Below, piece after piece: positions 16,500 through 26,211 of a stretch of 41,416 nucleotides of DNA. Numbering within the stretch: the stretch's first letter is position 1; the number at the start of each line of letters is the position of its first letter. The position numbers and the translations under genes were made by a program. The stretch spans positions 1-41,416 of the forward strand of contig CACYKX010000005.1 of NCBI GenBank assembly GCA_902775075.1, read 5' to 3'. Under the pieces are notes generated by a model, which had not been told where the DNA came from, searched no databases, and saw only the letters and a list, made by a program, of their open reading frames with translations. Source of the stretch: an uncultured Prevotellaceae bacterium. GTDB taxonomy: Bacteria > Bacteroidota > Bacteroidia > Bacteroidales > Bacteroidaceae.

Positions 16500-18067
16500 T
16501 TTGTTTCCTGTTCTTCTTTCATGTCCATAAACTCACCTTTTGAATCATAGAATTCATATTGAAGGAAAGCTAGTTTTTGTGAAGGAATGATGTGTACACC
16601 AAATCCATATTTCACTTGCCATTTTCTCTTTAAGGATACTACTCCTTGATTAATAAAGGCAGCGACATAAGGATGAACATGGAGACTGAATTTCTTGACG
16701 CCAATCTTATTGACAAGTCGGTCAATCTTTCGCTCTAACTGATCTGTAAATAATATACTGGACTTGATCTTTCCAGAACCATTACAGGTAGGACAAACTT
16801 CTTCTACGTTTACGTCCATGGCGGGACGGACACGTTGTCGAGTAATTTGCATGAGTCCAAACTTACTCAAAGGAAGAATGTTGTGTTTTGCTCTATCCTT
16901 TTGCATGTTCTTGCACATGCGCTCATAAAGTAACTGGCGATCTTCGGCAAGATTCATATCGATGAAATCAACAACAATGATTCCTCCCATGTCTCGTAGA
17001 CGTAATTGTCTTGCTAACTCATCAGCAGCACCTAAGTTTACATCAAGTGCGTTTGCCTCTTGTCCTTTCTCGCGAGTACGGTTTCCACTATTTACATCAA
17101 CTACATGTAAAGCCTCTGTATGTTCGATGATTAGGTAAGCACCATGCTGGTAGTTTACTGTTTTACCGAAGCTGGATTTGATTTGCTTTGTGACATTGTA
17201 GTTGTCGAAAATAGGTACCTTACCAGTATACATCTTCACTATGCCCGCCTTTTCAGGGGCTATTAGAGAAACATAGTGTTTAACCTCCTGTAGAACATCT
17301 TCGTCATTGACAAAGATATTTTCGTAAGAAGGGTTAAATAGGTCTCGCAATAAGGCAACAACTCTGCTCGTCTCTTCAAAAATCAGTTGTGGGCGTTGTT
17401 GTGTCTTCTGTACTGTGGTAATAGCTTTTTGCCATCGTTCGGTGAGGATTTTCATCTCGTTCTCTAGCTCGCCGATACGTTGACCTTCAGCAACAGTTCT
17501 TACGATAATACCACAGTTTTTAGGCTTGATATTTCTTATTAACTGTTTCAGGCGTGCCCTTTCTTCACCACTTTTAATTTTAGAAGATACAGAAACTTTA
17601 TCCCCAAATGGGATAAGAACCAAGTATCGTCCTGCAAAGGATAATTCTCCTGTGAGGCGCGGTCCCTTGGTAGAAATCGGTTCTTTTACAATTTGCACCA
17701 TTACTTCTTGACCGACTTTCAGCACATTAGATATGCTGCCTTCTTTGTCGAGATCAGCTTGGCGCGATGCTTTTGAGAAAGGATAAAGTTTTTTGCGATC
17801 ACTCTGTACCTGTTTAAGATACTTTTGATACGAATTAAATTGACTTCCTAAGTCGAGATAGTGTAGAAAAGCGTCGCGTTCATAACCTAAATCCACGAAG
17901 CATGCATTAAGTCCTGGCATCAGTTTCTTAACTTTTGCGACGTAAATGTTGCCCACAGAGAAAGATGCTTGTCTTGGCTCATTTTGGTATTCCACCAAGC
18001 GTTTGTCCTCGAGCAAAGCTATTGAGATATCCTTCTTTTGAGCATCGATAATTAGTTCGCTAGTCAT
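16496..18067 (-). CDS. rng: Ribonuclease E/G family endoribonuclease
   Basis: At 523 residues it has the RNase G-like catalytic core without the long C-terminal scaffold of RNase E. An S1-type RNA-binding domain lies at the N-terminus (GNIYVAKVKKLMPGLNACFVDLGYERDAFLH). The catalytic aspartates lie in VVDFIDM near residue 365, and the zinc-link CPTC lies near residue 425 (CPTCNGSGKI). It should process rRNA and turn over mRNA in the cytoplasm. It is last in a probable hup - bS22-like - rng unit. The 113 bases upstream contain a strong hairpin (18108-18146) that could tune its expression. Confidence 0.93.
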   Translation of the reverse strand: MTSELIIDAQKKDISIALLEDKRLVEYQNEPRQASFSVGNIYVAKVKKLMPGLNACFVDLGYERDAFLHYLDLGSQFNSYQKYLKQVQSDRKKLYPFSKASRQADLDKEGSISNVLKVGQEVMVQIVKEPISTKGPRLTGELSFAGRYLVLIPFGDKVSVSSKIKSGEERARLKQLIRNIKPKNCGIIVRTVAEGQRIGELENEMKILTERWQKAITTVQKTQQRPQLIFEETSRVVALLRDLFNPSYENIFVNDEDVLQEVKHYVSLIAPEKAGIVKMYTGKVPIFDNYNVTKQIKSSFGKTVNYQHGAYLIIEHTEALHVVDVNSGNRTREKGQEANALDVNLGAADELARQLRLRDMGGIIVVDFIDMNLAEDRQLLYERMCKNMQKDRAKHNILPLSKFGLMQITRQRVRPAMDVNVEEVCPTCNGSGKIKSSILFTDQLERKIDRLVNKIGVKKFSLHVHPYVAAFINQGVVSLKRKWQVKYGFGVHIIPSQKLAFLQYEFYDSKGEFMDMKEEQETK

Positions 18068-18107
18068 TTCTTACCGTCCTTTTTTAGAATGTAAATTTTA
18101 ATTAAAA

Positions 18108-18146
18108 GGGGCATGTCAGCGAATCCAAGATTGGTTGACACACCCC
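18108..18146 (-). promoter_or_regulatory. Hairpin between the bS22-like gene and rng (possible attenuator)
   Basis: In the minus-strand RNA, GGGGUGUGUCA pairs with UGACAUGCCCC: 11 pairs including a tandem G-U, with a 17-base loop. A UUUUAAUUAAAAUUU stretch follows, as in a weak terminator. The rng start is about 40 bases further on. Confidence 0.6.
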
Positions 18147-18180
18147 GCAGTCTTAGAATAGACTGGAAACAAGTAAAAGA

Positions 18181-18270
18181 TTACTTGCTCTTATGTCTGT
18201 TCTTGCGTAATCTTTTTTTACGCTTGTGAGTAGCCATCTTGTGGCCCTTCTTTTTCTTTCCGTTTGGCAT
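18181..18270 (-). CDS. 29-residue bS22-like (AURKAIP1/COX24 family) ribosomal protein
   Basis: This frame encodes MPNGKKKKGHKMATHKRKKR followed by LRKNRHKSK, so 19 of its 29 residues are Lys, Arg or His. The pattern fits the AURKAIP1/COX24 family (mitochondrial mS38, bacterial bS22), in which tiny basic peptides bind the small subunit near h44. It is easily missed by gene finders because of its length. No promoter box is visible in the 36 bases separating it from hup, so it is probably transcribed from the hup promoter, with rng downstream. Identity is by pattern recall; a ribosomal role is inference. Confidence 0.8.
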   Translation of the reverse strand: MPNGKKKKGHKMATHKRKKRLRKNRHKSK

Positions 18271-18306
18271 GATTTTAAAATTTTAAAATATTATTGTTTT
18301 AATTCG

Positions 18307-18585
18307 TTAGTCTTCTTTCATCTCATCGATCAAACTCTTTGCCGGTTTAAAGCTTGGCAAATCGTGAGCGGCAATGGTGATAGTCGTATTCTTGGAAATA
18401 TTTCTAGCTGTCTTTGCTGCTCTATGCTTAATGATGAAACTTCCAAAACCACGCAGGTAGATATTCTCCTTCTTAATCAAGTTACTCTTTACACTATCCA
18501 TGAATGCTTCTACGACAGCGGTAACTTCTTTCTTTGACATTCCGGTAGCTGCTGATACTTCAGCTATAATATCTGCTTTCGTCAT
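18307..18585 (-). CDS. hup: HU-family DNA-binding protein
   Basis: The 92-residue nucleoid protein has the HU fold: an N-terminal helical dimerisation part (MTKADIIAEVSAATGMSKKEVTAVV), the family motif LRGFGSFIIKHRAAKTARN at the base of the DNA-binding arm, and the end SFKPAKSLID. The arm is shorter and less proline-typical than in E. coli HU (KNTTITIAAHDLPSF). It leads a minus-strand unit with the bS22-like gene and rng and has a matching -7 box upstream. Confidence 0.95.
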   Translation of the reverse strand: MTKADIIAEVSAATGMSKKEVTAVVEAFMDSVKSNLIKKENIYLRGFGSFIIKHRAAKTARNISKNTTITIAAHDLPSFKPAKSLIDEMKED

Positions 18586-18623
18586 TTTTCCTCTTTTTGT
18601 ATATTTTATCTTGATTCGGTTTG

Positions 18624-18631
18624 CAAAGATA
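18624..18631 (-). promoter_or_regulatory. -7 box of hup
   Basis: Read on the minus strand this is TATCTTTG, an exact TAnnTTTG, about 38 bases before ATG 18585. No clear -33 box. The rest of the 244-base gap between hup and pyk is AT-rich with nothing else recognisable. Confidence 0.6.
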
Positions 18632-18801
18632 CAAGTTTTTATTGAGAAAAGAAAATGTTACTGGATTTTTTTTGATTATTTTTTGTTCTAACTATCTGAA
18701 AATCTTGAATTTATATATAATAAGGTGATTTTATCTGTCTTTCTTTGTGTCTTTTCTTAAAATTTTATCCGTATTCGAAAACGAATTTCGACTATTTTTA
18801 T

Positions 18802-18809
18802 TACCTTTG
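18802..18809 (+). promoter_or_regulatory. -7 box of pyk
   Basis: TACCTTTG matches TAnnTTTG exactly, 20 bases before ATG 18830, so the leader would be about 15 bases. No clear -33 TTTG at the expected distance. Confidence 0.6.
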
Positions 18810-18829
18810 CAACATAAATAACTTTTGAG

Positions 18830-20281
18830 ATGAAACAAACTAAGATTGTTGCTTCGATCAGCGACCGCCGCTGTGATCAGGATTTTATCCGTAAATTGTT
18901 TTTTGCTGGTATGAATGTCGTTCGTATGAATACGGCTCATGCTACAGAAGAGGGTATTAGAACAATTGTAAAAAACGTTAGAGCTGTGTCTTCTCATATT
19001 GGTATTATGATTGATACCAAGGGACCGGAAGTACGCACCACTAATGTTGCTGAACCTATACATTATAAAATAGGTGATATAGTTAAAATCTTTGGTCGCC
19101 CAGAGATGGATACTTCTCATGACATCATTAATGTGAATTATCCGAATTTCTGTAGTGATGTTAAAGTTGGTGATGATATCCTTTTTGATGATGGTGAACT
19201 TGGTATGAAGGTCATTGAGAATAATGGTCCTATGATCGTTGCTCAAGTCCTGAACGAGGGTGTCTTAGGTGCTCATAAGAGTGTTAATGTCCCTGGGGAG
19301 CACATATATCTTCCTGCTCTTACAGAAAAGGATAAAAGAAATATCTTGTTGGCTATTGAACTTGATATCGATTTCATAGCTCATTCGTTTGTTCGTTCTG
19401 CTGCTGATATCAAGGAAGTTCAGGATATTTTGGATGCTCATCATAGTGATATCAAGATCATCTCTAAGATTGAAAACCAGGAGGGAGTTGATAATATCGA
19501 TGAGATTATTGATGCTTCATATGGTATTATGGTCGCTCGTGGAGATCTTGGTATTGAAGTTCCTATCGAGAATATTCCTGGTATCCAGCGCCGTATTATA
19601 CGTAAGTGTATTCTTAAGAAGCGTCCTGTAATTGTTGCTACTCAGATGCTTCATACGATGATAAATAATCCAAGACCAACTCGTGCTGAGGTTACGGATA
19701 TTGCTAATGCAATCTTCTATCGTACGGATGCTTTGATGCTTTCTGGAGAGACCGCTAGTGGTAAATATCCACTTGAGGCTGTACAGACAATGGCTCGTAT
19801 TGCTGAGCAGGCAGAAAAAGATAAATTGCCTGAAAATGATTTCGATCCAACAGTTGGTCATGAGTGTACGCAAAGAGAGTTCTTGGCACAAGCTGCTATA
19901 AATGCTACACGTCGCTTGGGCGTTGCAGGTATTATCACGGATAGTGAGACAGGACAGACTGCACGTGATTTGGCCAGCTTCCGTGGCCCGATGCCTGTAC
20001 TTGCAATTTGCTATAATGAGAAAACACAGCGTTGGCTGAATCTTTCTTATGGTGTAATTCCTATTTATCAGAAAGAACAAATTTCAAGTCAGGATATGTT
20101 CTTCGCTGCAGTTCGTATGTTGCGCCAGAAGGGATATCTGAAAGATGAAGATAAGATTGCTTATCTGAGTGGTAGCTTTGGTGAAGGTGGTGGTACCACT
20201 TTCGTGGAAATCAATAAGGTGGAAAAAGTCTTCGACAGAAGCTATCAGTTTAATTTGCCTGGTAACAATCGACAGAAATAA
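18830..20281 (+). CDS. pyk: Pyruvate kinase
   Basis: It converts phosphoenolpyruvate and ADP to pyruvate and ATP, the last step of glycolysis. Length is 483 residues. Visible motifs are the N-terminal barrel start MKQTKIVASI, GMNVVRMNTAHA, DTKGPEVRT, the catalytic lysine region KIENQEGVDNIDEII, GIMVARGDLGIEVP, and the family block RPTRAEVTDIANAIFYRTDALMLSGETA (in part). The C-terminal allosteric domain is present (about residues 350-475). It is transcribed alone, with a promoter box just upstream and a shared terminator against the convergent rpiB. Confidence 0.97.
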   Translation: MKQTKIVASISDRRCDQDFIRKLFFAGMNVVRMNTAHATEEGIRTIVKNVRAVSSHIGIMIDTKGPEVRTTNVAEPIHYKIGDIVKIFGRPEMDTSHDIINVNYPNFCSDVKVGDDILFDDGELGMKVIENNGPMIVAQVLNEGVLGAHKSVNVPGEHIYLPALTEKDKRNILLAIELDIDFIAHSFVRSAADIKEVQDILDAHHSDIKIISKIENQEGVDNIDEIIDASYGIMVARGDLGIEVPIENIPGIQRRIIRKCILKKRPVIVATQMLHTMINNPRPTRAEVTDIANAIFYRTDALMLSGETASGKYPLEAVQTMARIAEQAEKDKLPENDFDPTVGHECTQREFLAQAAINATRRLGVAGIITDSETGQTARDLASFRGPMPVLAICYNEKTQRWLNLSYGVIPIYQKEQISSQDMFFAAVRMLRQKGYLKDEDKIAYLSGSFGEGGGTTFVEINKVEKVFDRSYQFNLPGNNRQK

Positions 20282-20306
20282 ATATAAAAAGGTGGATTAA
20301 AAGAAT

Positions 20307-20340
20307 AACCCCGAAAGTTGATCATACAACTTTCGGGGTT
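20307..20340. terminator. Terminator hairpin between convergent pyk and rpiB
   Basis: A 14-bp perfect stem (AACCCCGAAAGTTG, 20307-20320, with 20327-20340) has a six-base loop. T tracts on both sides are short, so it may act as a bidirectional block. Confidence 0.8.
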
Positions 20341-20366
20341 TATGTTTGAAAATCCAATGTAATGTA

Positions 20367-20816
20367 TTACTTTTGAACAGGGATTTTCTTTACTCGGCGT
20401 TCGTGACGACCACCTTCGAAAGAGGCAGTAAAGAATTCGTCCATGATAGCTTCTGCTGTCTTATTGTCTATGAATCGTCCTGGAAGAACTAATACATTGG
20501 CATCATTATGTTGACGAATGAGTTGAGCAACATCTTTGTTCCATACTAAACCTGCTCTTACACCCTGATGTTTATTGAGAGAGATGGCCATGCCTTCTCC
20601 ACTTCCACAAATACCGATACCAGGATATACCTCACCGCTCTCGATAGCCTCTGCTAATGGATGAGCAAAGTCTGGATAGTCGACACTCTCATCACTATAC
20701 GTACCAAAGTCCTTTACAGCATATCCTTTTTTCTCAAGATATTCTAGAACGAACTGTTTTAATGGGAAACCTGCGTGATCGCAAGCAACACCGACTGTCT
20801 TTACTTCCATAGTCAT
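20367..20816 (-). CDS. rpiB: Ribose-5-phosphate isomerase B
   Basis: The 149-residue enzyme interconverts ribulose-5-P and ribose-5-P. It shows the RpiB motifs VACDHAGFPLK, the active-site cysteine segment GIGICGSGEGMAISLNK and PGRFIDNKTA. The start at 20816 (MTMEVKTVG) or ATG 20810 (MEVKTVG) are both possible. It ends the long arabinose operon, 62 bases after transketolase with a hairpin between them, and links arabinose catabolism with nucleotide sugar supply. Confidence 0.95.
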   Translation of the reverse strand: MTMEVKTVGVACDHAGFPLKQFVLEYLEKKGYAVKDFGTYSDESVDYPDFAHPLAEAIESGEVYPGIGICGSGEGMAISLNKHQGVRAGLVWNKDVAQLIRQHNDANVLVLPGRFIDNKTAEAIMDEFFTASFEGGRHERRVKKIPVQK

Positions 20817-20833
20817 ATATATTTAAAAGTTAT

Positions 20834-20860
20834 ACAGGGAAGAGTTGATCTCTTCCCTGT
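20834..20860 (-). promoter_or_regulatory. Intercistronic hairpin between tkt and rpiB
   Basis: An 11-bp perfect stem, ACAGGGAAGAG with its complement, has a five-base loop. It lacks a T tract on the minus strand, so it looks like an RNA-stability or processing element more than a full terminator. Confidence 0.7.
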
Positions 20861-20878
20861 TTATAATAGTGCTAATAT

Positions 20879-22903
20879 TTACTTAGCAAGGAATTCTTTT
20901 ACCTGCTTGTATACATTCTCACCAGTGTAACCTAGTTTTTCATCGAGAACTTTGTAAGGAGCAGAGAAACCAAAACTTGGCATACCATAGATCTTACTGT
21001 TAGGACCGATACCAACAAGTCCTTCAAGGGTAACAGGAAGACCAGCTGTCATACCGAATTTCTTAACGTTGTAAGGAAGAACGCTCTCTTGATATTCAGC
21101 ACTCTGAGAACGGAAAAGACCCTCAGAAGGTGCACTTACAACGCGAACTTTGATACCATCTTTGCGCAAAGCCTCGCATCCAGCCTCAAGAGTAGAAACC
21201 TCAGAACCACTGGCTACCAAGATTACATCAGGATTTTCATCAGAACCAGCAACAATGTAAGCACCCTTTGCAGCCTGCTCGTAATCGTTTCCTGCTGGTA
21301 ATTTAGCAATGCCCTGACGAGACAAAATCAAAGCTGTTGGAGTATCAGTGTTCTCCATAGCAAGTTTCCAACATGTTGTTGTTTCGTCTGCATCTGCAGG
21401 ACGGAATACACGAACACTGTCTTTGCCTGCGTGGTTCTTTAATTTCTCCATCAAGCGAATCTGTGCTTCCTGCTCTACTGGTTCGTGAGTTGGTCCATCT
21501 TCACCTACTCTAAATGCGTCATGAGTCCAGATGAACTTAACAGGAACCTGCATGAGGGCAGCAATACGAACAGCAGGCTTCATGTAATCAGAGAATACGA
21601 AGAAGGTACCCATAGCAGCAATGACACCACCGTGAAGCATCATACCGATACACATATCTGCCATTGTTAACTCTGCAACACCAGCTTGGAAGAAAGCACC
21701 GCTGAAGTCGCCACGTACCATTGATTTAGTCTGCTTCAAGAAACCGTCAGTCTTATCTGAGTTAGAAAGGTCGGCAGAAGCACAAATCATATTTGGAACT
21801 TGCTTTGCGAGTTCTGATAAACATGCTGCTGATGCTGCACGTGTGGCAGAACCTTCTTTCTGCTGAACTTTACTCCAGTCAACCTTTGGAGCTTTACCAC
21901 TGAACCATACATCCATCTGGGCAGCCTTTTCTGCATTAGCCTTGCGCCATTCTGCTTCAGCTTTCTTACGTTCTGCGACGATTTTCTTTAATTCCTCTTT
22001 GCGATTAGCATAGAGCTCCTTAACATCATCGAAGATAACGAATGGATTAGTAGGGTCACCACCAAGGTTCTTAATAGTATTGTTGTATGCCTCACCGCCA
22101 AGAGGAGCACCGTGAGTTTTCAAGTTATGCTCATAGCTAGAACCATCTTCTTTCAAAGCACCTTTACCCATTACAGTCTTACCAATGATAAGGGTAGGGC
22201 GCTCCTGCTCTTTCTGAGCGGTAGTTAAAGCTTCGCGAATCTGCTCAACGTCATTACCGTTGATCTTCAATACGTTCCAACCCCATGCTTCATATTTCTT
22301 CTCTGTATCCTCGGTCATGACAACACCACATTCTGTAGAAAGTTGGATGTCATTAGAATCATAGAACATGATGAGGTTGTTCAATCCTAAGTTTCCGGCA
22401 ATACGACCAACACCCTGAGAAATTTCTTCTTCTACAGCACCATCACTGATGTATGCATAGATCTTATGTTGCATCATTGTTGAACCGAGACGTGCCTCCA
22501 AGAATTTCTCTGCAACAGCGGCACCTGCTGCAATAGCATGACCCTGACCAAGAGGACCTGATGAGTTCTCTATACCACGGTTTACATCGAGCTCTGGATG
22601 TCCTGGAGTTACAGAACCCCACTGACGGAATTGCTGAAGATCCTCGAGTGAGAAATAACCGCGAAGAGCTAAACCAGCATAGAGCATCGGACTCATATGA
22701 CCTGGGTCCAAGAAGAAACGGTCACGACCTGTCCATGTTGGATCCTCTGGATCGTATACTAAGAATTCAGAGAAAAGAACATTGATAAAATCGGCACCGC
22801 CCATAGCACCACCTGGGTGGCCTGAATTAGCTTTTTCTACCATAGAAGCAGCAAGTATTCTAATATTATCTGCTGCGTGGTTCATTACTTTAATATCGTT
22901 CAT
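20879..22903 (-). CDS. tkt: Transketolase
   Basis: This thiamine-diphosphate enzyme of the non-oxidative pentose phosphate pathway has 674 residues. Visible are the N-terminal GHPGGAMGGADF, the cofactor region AYISDGAVEEEISQGVG (the family GDG is SDG here), HDAFRVGEDGPTHEPVEQ in the pyrimidine-binding domain with the catalytic glutamate further N-terminal (GVAELTM), and a C-terminal domain. Its place behind abfA and araBAD suggests it is induced with arabinose to channel xylulose-5-P. A second housekeeping copy may exist elsewhere in the genome. Confidence 0.95.
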   Translation of the reverse strand: MNDIKVMNHAADNIRILAASMVEKANSGHPGGAMGGADFINVLFSEFLVYDPEDPTWTGRDRFFLDPGHMSPMLYAGLALRGYFSLEDLQQFRQWGSVTPGHPELDVNRGIENSSGPLGQGHAIAAGAAVAEKFLEARLGSTMMQHKIYAYISDGAVEEEISQGVGRIAGNLGLNNLIMFYDSNDIQLSTECGVVMTEDTEKKYEAWGWNVLKINGNDVEQIREALTTAQKEQERPTLIIGKTVMGKGALKEDGSSYEHNLKTHGAPLGGEAYNNTIKNLGGDPTNPFVIFDDVKELYANRKEELKKIVAERKKAEAEWRKANAEKAAQMDVWFSGKAPKVDWSKVQQKEGSATRAASAACLSELAKQVPNMICASADLSNSDKTDGFLKQTKSMVRGDFSGAFFQAGVAELTMADMCIGMMLHGGVIAAMGTFFVFSDYMKPAVRIAALMQVPVKFIWTHDAFRVGEDGPTHEPVEQEAQIRLMEKLKNHAGKDSVRVFRPADADETTTCWKLAMENTDTPTALILSRQGIAKLPAGNDYEQAAKGAYIVAGSDENPDVILVASGSEVSTLEAGCEALRKDGIKVRVVSAPSEGLFRSQSAEYQESVLPYNVKKFGMTAGLPVTLEGLVGIGPNSKIYGMPSFGFSAPYKVLDEKLGYTGENVYKQVKEFLAK

Positions 22904-22931
22904 CTTTAGTTATTATTGATTTACAAATATA

Positions 22932-24506
22932 CTATTTTAAATTTAAAACAACGATTGATTTGGCAGGAATCTTAACTTCAACCTTGTTTTTCTTGATCTT
23001 TGCGCCTTTGAAGTTTTCTTCCTTTACCGTTTCTGGATGTTTGAAATCGTTGTAGCCTTTAATATCCTTAGAGGTAAGAATACTACCAGAAACTGTGTTC
23101 TTGTTTGCACCATCAATGTTTATTTCCAACTTTTGAGCTTTATCAAGACTTGGGTTAGCTATAGAGATGATGATGGATCCGTCTTTCTGTTTTGCAGCTG
23201 AGGTAGATACTGCAGGAATCATACGATCCTTACCATTATTAAAATGGTCACCTTTGGTTACCATAGAATCGCATTTGACATCCATAGGGAGATATGTTGC
23301 GTCCTGGAAACCTTTATACATCTTGAATACATAATATGTAGGTGTAAGAACCATATGTCCCTTATCCTTGGTATCTGTAAGGATCATAGACTGAAGCACG
23401 TTTACAACCTGTGCGATGTTGGCCATACGAATACGGTCGGTGTGGCGCTGGAAGATATTCAAAGTCATTGCTGCCACCATCGCATCACGCATGGTGTTCT
23501 GTTGATACAAATGACCTTTTATGGTTCCAGGTTCTTCGTCCCACCAAGTACCCCATTCATCAACGAGAAGACCGATTTTCTTCTTAGGGTCTTTAGCATC
23601 CATGATGTCACTATGCTTCTTGATGATGTCTTCTATTTCCAGACATTTTCCGATAGTCCAATAATATTCGTTATTGTCAAAGACGGTTGCAGAACCTTTA
23701 CTTCCATCCCAGCCTTTTACTGTATAGTAATGTAAAGATAATCCGTTCATACGATCGCCGACATTGTTCATTAGAACTTTTGTCCAGTTGTAATCGTAAT
23801 CACTGGCTCCTGAGGCAATCTTGTATAATTGGTGATTATCGTAGTTTCTGCAGTAAGTAGAATAGCGTCGATATAAATCTCCGTAATATTCAGGACGCAT
23901 ACTTCCTCCGCATCCCCAACTCTCGTTGCCGACACCTAGAAATTTAACGTTCCATGATTTTTCACGTCCATTTTTACGACGCAATTTTGCCATTGGGGTG
24001 TCACCATCACTTGTCATATACTCCACCCATTTGGCAAGTTCTTCTACAGAACCACTTCCTACGTTACCACTGATGTAAGGCTCTGCTCCAAGGATTTCAC
24101 ATAAGTTCAAGAATTCATGAGTACCGAAAGAATTGTCCTCAATGGTTCCTCCCCAGTTGTTGTTCTGCATCTTAGGTCGTTGATCACGTGGCCCAATACC
24201 ATCCATCCAATGATATTCATCGGCTAAGCAACCTCCTGGCCATCTTAATACAGGGACCTTTAAGTCTTTTAGAGCCTGAAGTACGTCATTTCTATAACCA
24301 TTGGTGTTTGGTATCTTAGATTCTGGACCTACCCATAGACCTCCGTATATGCAGGAACCAAGGTGTTCTGCAAACTGTCCATAAATCTCTTTATAAATTT
24401 TGTTGGTGCCTTTGTTCGCATGGATTGTGACAGTGGCATCTTGAGCACTTACAGATAGTGCAGTTGCAATCGATAGAATTGCAGTGGATACGATTCTTTT
24501 TTTCAT
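22932..24506 (-). CDS. Secreted GH51 alpha-L-arabinofuranosidase
   Basis: At 524 residues it has an N-terminal signal peptide ([21 protein letters not shown], cleavage likely after SVSA), so it is periplasmic or exported. The GH51 motifs are visible: acid/base glutamate in [11 protein letters not shown] (near residue 193) and nucleophile in [11 protein letters not shown] (near 317). The end has the usual beta-sandwich. It would release L-arabinose from arabinoxylan or arabinan oligosaccharides for the symporter and araBAD encoded in the same operon. There is no lipobox. Confidence 0.93.
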   Translation of the reverse strand: MKKRIVSTAILSIATALSVSAQDATVTIHANKGTNKIYKEIYGQFAEHLGSCIYGGLWVGPESKIPNTNGYRNDVLQALKDLKVPVLRWPGGCLADEYHWMDGIGPRDQRPKMQNNNWGGTIEDNSFGTHEFLNLCEILGAEPYISGNVGSGSVEELAKWVEYMTSDGDTPMAKLRRKNGREKSWNVKFLGVGNESWGCGGSMRPEYYGDLYRRYSTYCRNYDNHQLYKIASGASDYDYNWTKVLMNNVGDRMNGLSLHYYTVKGWDGSKGSATVFDNNEYYWTIGKCLEIEDIIKKHSDIMDAKDPKKKIGLLVDEWGTWWDEEPGTIKGHLYQQNTMRDAMVAAMTLNIFQRHTDRIRMANIAQVVNVLQSMILTDTKDKGHMVLTPTYYVFKMYKGFQDATYLPMDVKCDSMVTKGDHFNNGKDRMIPAVSTSAAKQKDGSIIISIANPSLDKAQKLEINIDGANKNTVSGSILTSKDIKGYNDFKHPETVKEENFKGAKIKKNKVEVKIPAKSIVVLNLK

Positions 24507-24527
24507 GTGTGATATTATTTTATTATA

Positions 24528-24567
24528 ATACGAATAGGTGGGGAGATTACCCCCATCTTTTTCGTAT
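24528..24567 (-). promoter_or_regulatory. Intercistronic hairpin between araB and the GH51 gene
   Basis: The outer stem ATACGAA/TTCGTAT (24528-24534 with 24561-24567) and inner stem AGGTGGGG/CCCCATCT give about 15 pairs, including one G-U, with a small internal loop. No T tract follows on the minus strand. Confidence 0.65.
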
Positions 24568-24577
24568 CAAGGTTAGT

Positions 24578-26176
24578 TTACGATTCCTTTTTGTATTTTA
24601 CAGCTGCGGCTTCAATTCCTAAACCTGTTTTGTAGTTTTCTATATATTTATTGAAGCCTTCGACATCTGCAGGAGTTGGAGCAATCTCTACACCTGTGTT
24701 ACCTGCAAATACGTTTTTGTCAAGGAAGTTGGCCAAATTGTCTTTTTGATTATTATTTACGAGATAGGAAGCCAATAGTGCGATACCCCATGCACCGCCT
24801 TCTCCTGCTGTCTCCATGACAGAAATAGGAGAGTTGAGTGCTGCGGCAAGAATACGCTGTCCTACGCCTTTGGTTTTGAAGAGTCCACCATGTCCAGTTA
24901 TACGATCTACATTCACATTTTCTTCCTTGAACAAGATATCATTACCAATCTTCAGAACACCTACTGAAGCATATAGATTGGCACGCATGAAGTTGGCAAG
25001 GTTGAAATTATCGTTAGCAGAGCGGACAAAGAGAGGACGACCTTCGTCTAGTCCTGTTACTGGTTCGCCAGAGAAGTAGTTGTAGGCGATAAGTCCACCG
25101 CAGTCGGCATCACCTTCTAAGGCATGGTTGTAGAGTTTCCCGAATACTTCATTCATGTCAACAGGCACACCTAATAGTTTTTGATATTCCTTAAAGATGT
25201 TGACCCATGCATTTAAGTCAGATGTACAGTTGTTACAGTGAACCATAGCGACAGGACTACCGTCAGGGGTCGTAACCATGTCGATCATCTGATATGGTTT
25301 TGACAGTTTTTTCTCGAGTACTATCATAGAGAATGAAGAAGTACCTGCAGAAACGTTTCCTGTACGCTGTTTTACAGCATTAGTAGCTACCATTCCTGTT
25401 CCAGCATCTCCCTCAGGAGGACATACTGGTGCTCCTGCTTTCAGATGTCCAGAAACATCCAACTTCTTAGCGCCTTCTTCGGTCAGTCTACCTGCATCTT
25501 CTCCTGCAAGCAGTACCTTAGGAAGTATATCAAGCAGAGTCCAGCTATATCCCTTTGGCGCAATGAGTTGGTTAAACTTGTTAACCATCTCTTGATCGTA
25601 GTCCATAGTTTTGGAGTCTATAGGAAGCATACCAGAAGCGTCTCCAATACCTAAAACTTTTTCGCCAGTAATCTGCCAATGGATATATCCAGCTAGAGTA
25701 GTCAGATATTTGATAGAGTTTACATGCTCCTCGTTATCGAGAATACATTGATAAAGATGAGAAATACTCCAGCGCAAAGGAATATTAAAGTTGAACAACT
25801 TAGAAAGTTCTGTAGCTGCTTCTCCCGTATTGGTATTTCTCCAGGTACGGAAAGGTGTAAGAATCTCTTCTTTTTCGTTAAAGGCCATATAACCATGCAT
25901 CATGGCACTGATGCCGATAGCTGCAAGGTTCTCGATTTCTGTATCATATTCTTTCTTTACGTTATTGCGCAAATCAGAATAACAATCTTGTAATCCCTCC
26001 CAGATGGCTTCAATACTATAAGTCCAAAGGCCATTGACGAGTTTGTTCTCCCATTCATGGCTACCTTGTGCGATAGGCTTGTTTTCTGAATCAATCAATA
26101 CAGCTTTGATACGTGTAGAGCCAAATTCGATACCGAGGATGGCTTTACCGTTTTGTATGGTTTCTTTTGCGTTCAT
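24578..26176 (-). CDS. araB: FGGY-family carbohydrate kinase, probable L-ribulokinase
   Basis: The 532-residue kinase starts with the phosphate-binding motif [15 protein letters not shown]. It contains [29 protein letters not shown] and the C-terminal signature region [10 protein letters not shown] and TGHGGLFKT. Position between araA and the arabinofuranosidase indicates L-ribulose phosphorylation. The sequence is unlike the E. coli AraB subgroup in length and termini, so the substrate is inferred from context. It starts 35 bases after the araA stop. Confidence 0.88.
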   Translation of the reverse strand: MNAKETIQNGKAILGIEFGSTRIKAVLIDSENKPIAQGSHEWENKLVNGLWTYSIEAIWEGLQDCYSDLRNNVKKEYDTEIENLAAIGISAMMHGYMAFNEKEEILTPFRTWRNTNTGEAATELSKLFNFNIPLRWSISHLYQCILDNEEHVNSIKYLTTLAGYIHWQITGEKVLGIGDASGMLPIDSKTMDYDQEMVNKFNQLIAPKGYSWTLLDILPKVLLAGEDAGRLTEEGAKKLDVSGHLKAGAPVCPPEGDAGTGMVATNAVKQRTGNVSAGTSSFSMIVLEKKLSKPYQMIDMVTTPDGSPVAMVHCNNCTSDLNAWVNIFKEYQKLLGVPVDMNEVFGKLYNHALEGDADCGGLIAYNYFSGEPVTGLDEGRPLFVRSANDNFNLANFMRANLYASVGVLKIGNDILFKEENVNVDRITGHGGLFKTKGVGQRILAAALNSPISVMETAGEGGAWGIALLASYLVNNNQKDNLANFLDKNVFAGNTGVEIAPTPADVEGFNKYIENYKTGLGIEAAAVKYKKES

Positions 26177-26211
26177 GATTTTACTTTAATAGATATGTTT
26201 AGGATTATGGA

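Noticed and set aside
19517..20080. 187-codon frame antisense to pyruvate kinase
   Set aside because: Shadow of a clearly conserved gene, with no recognisable protein features.
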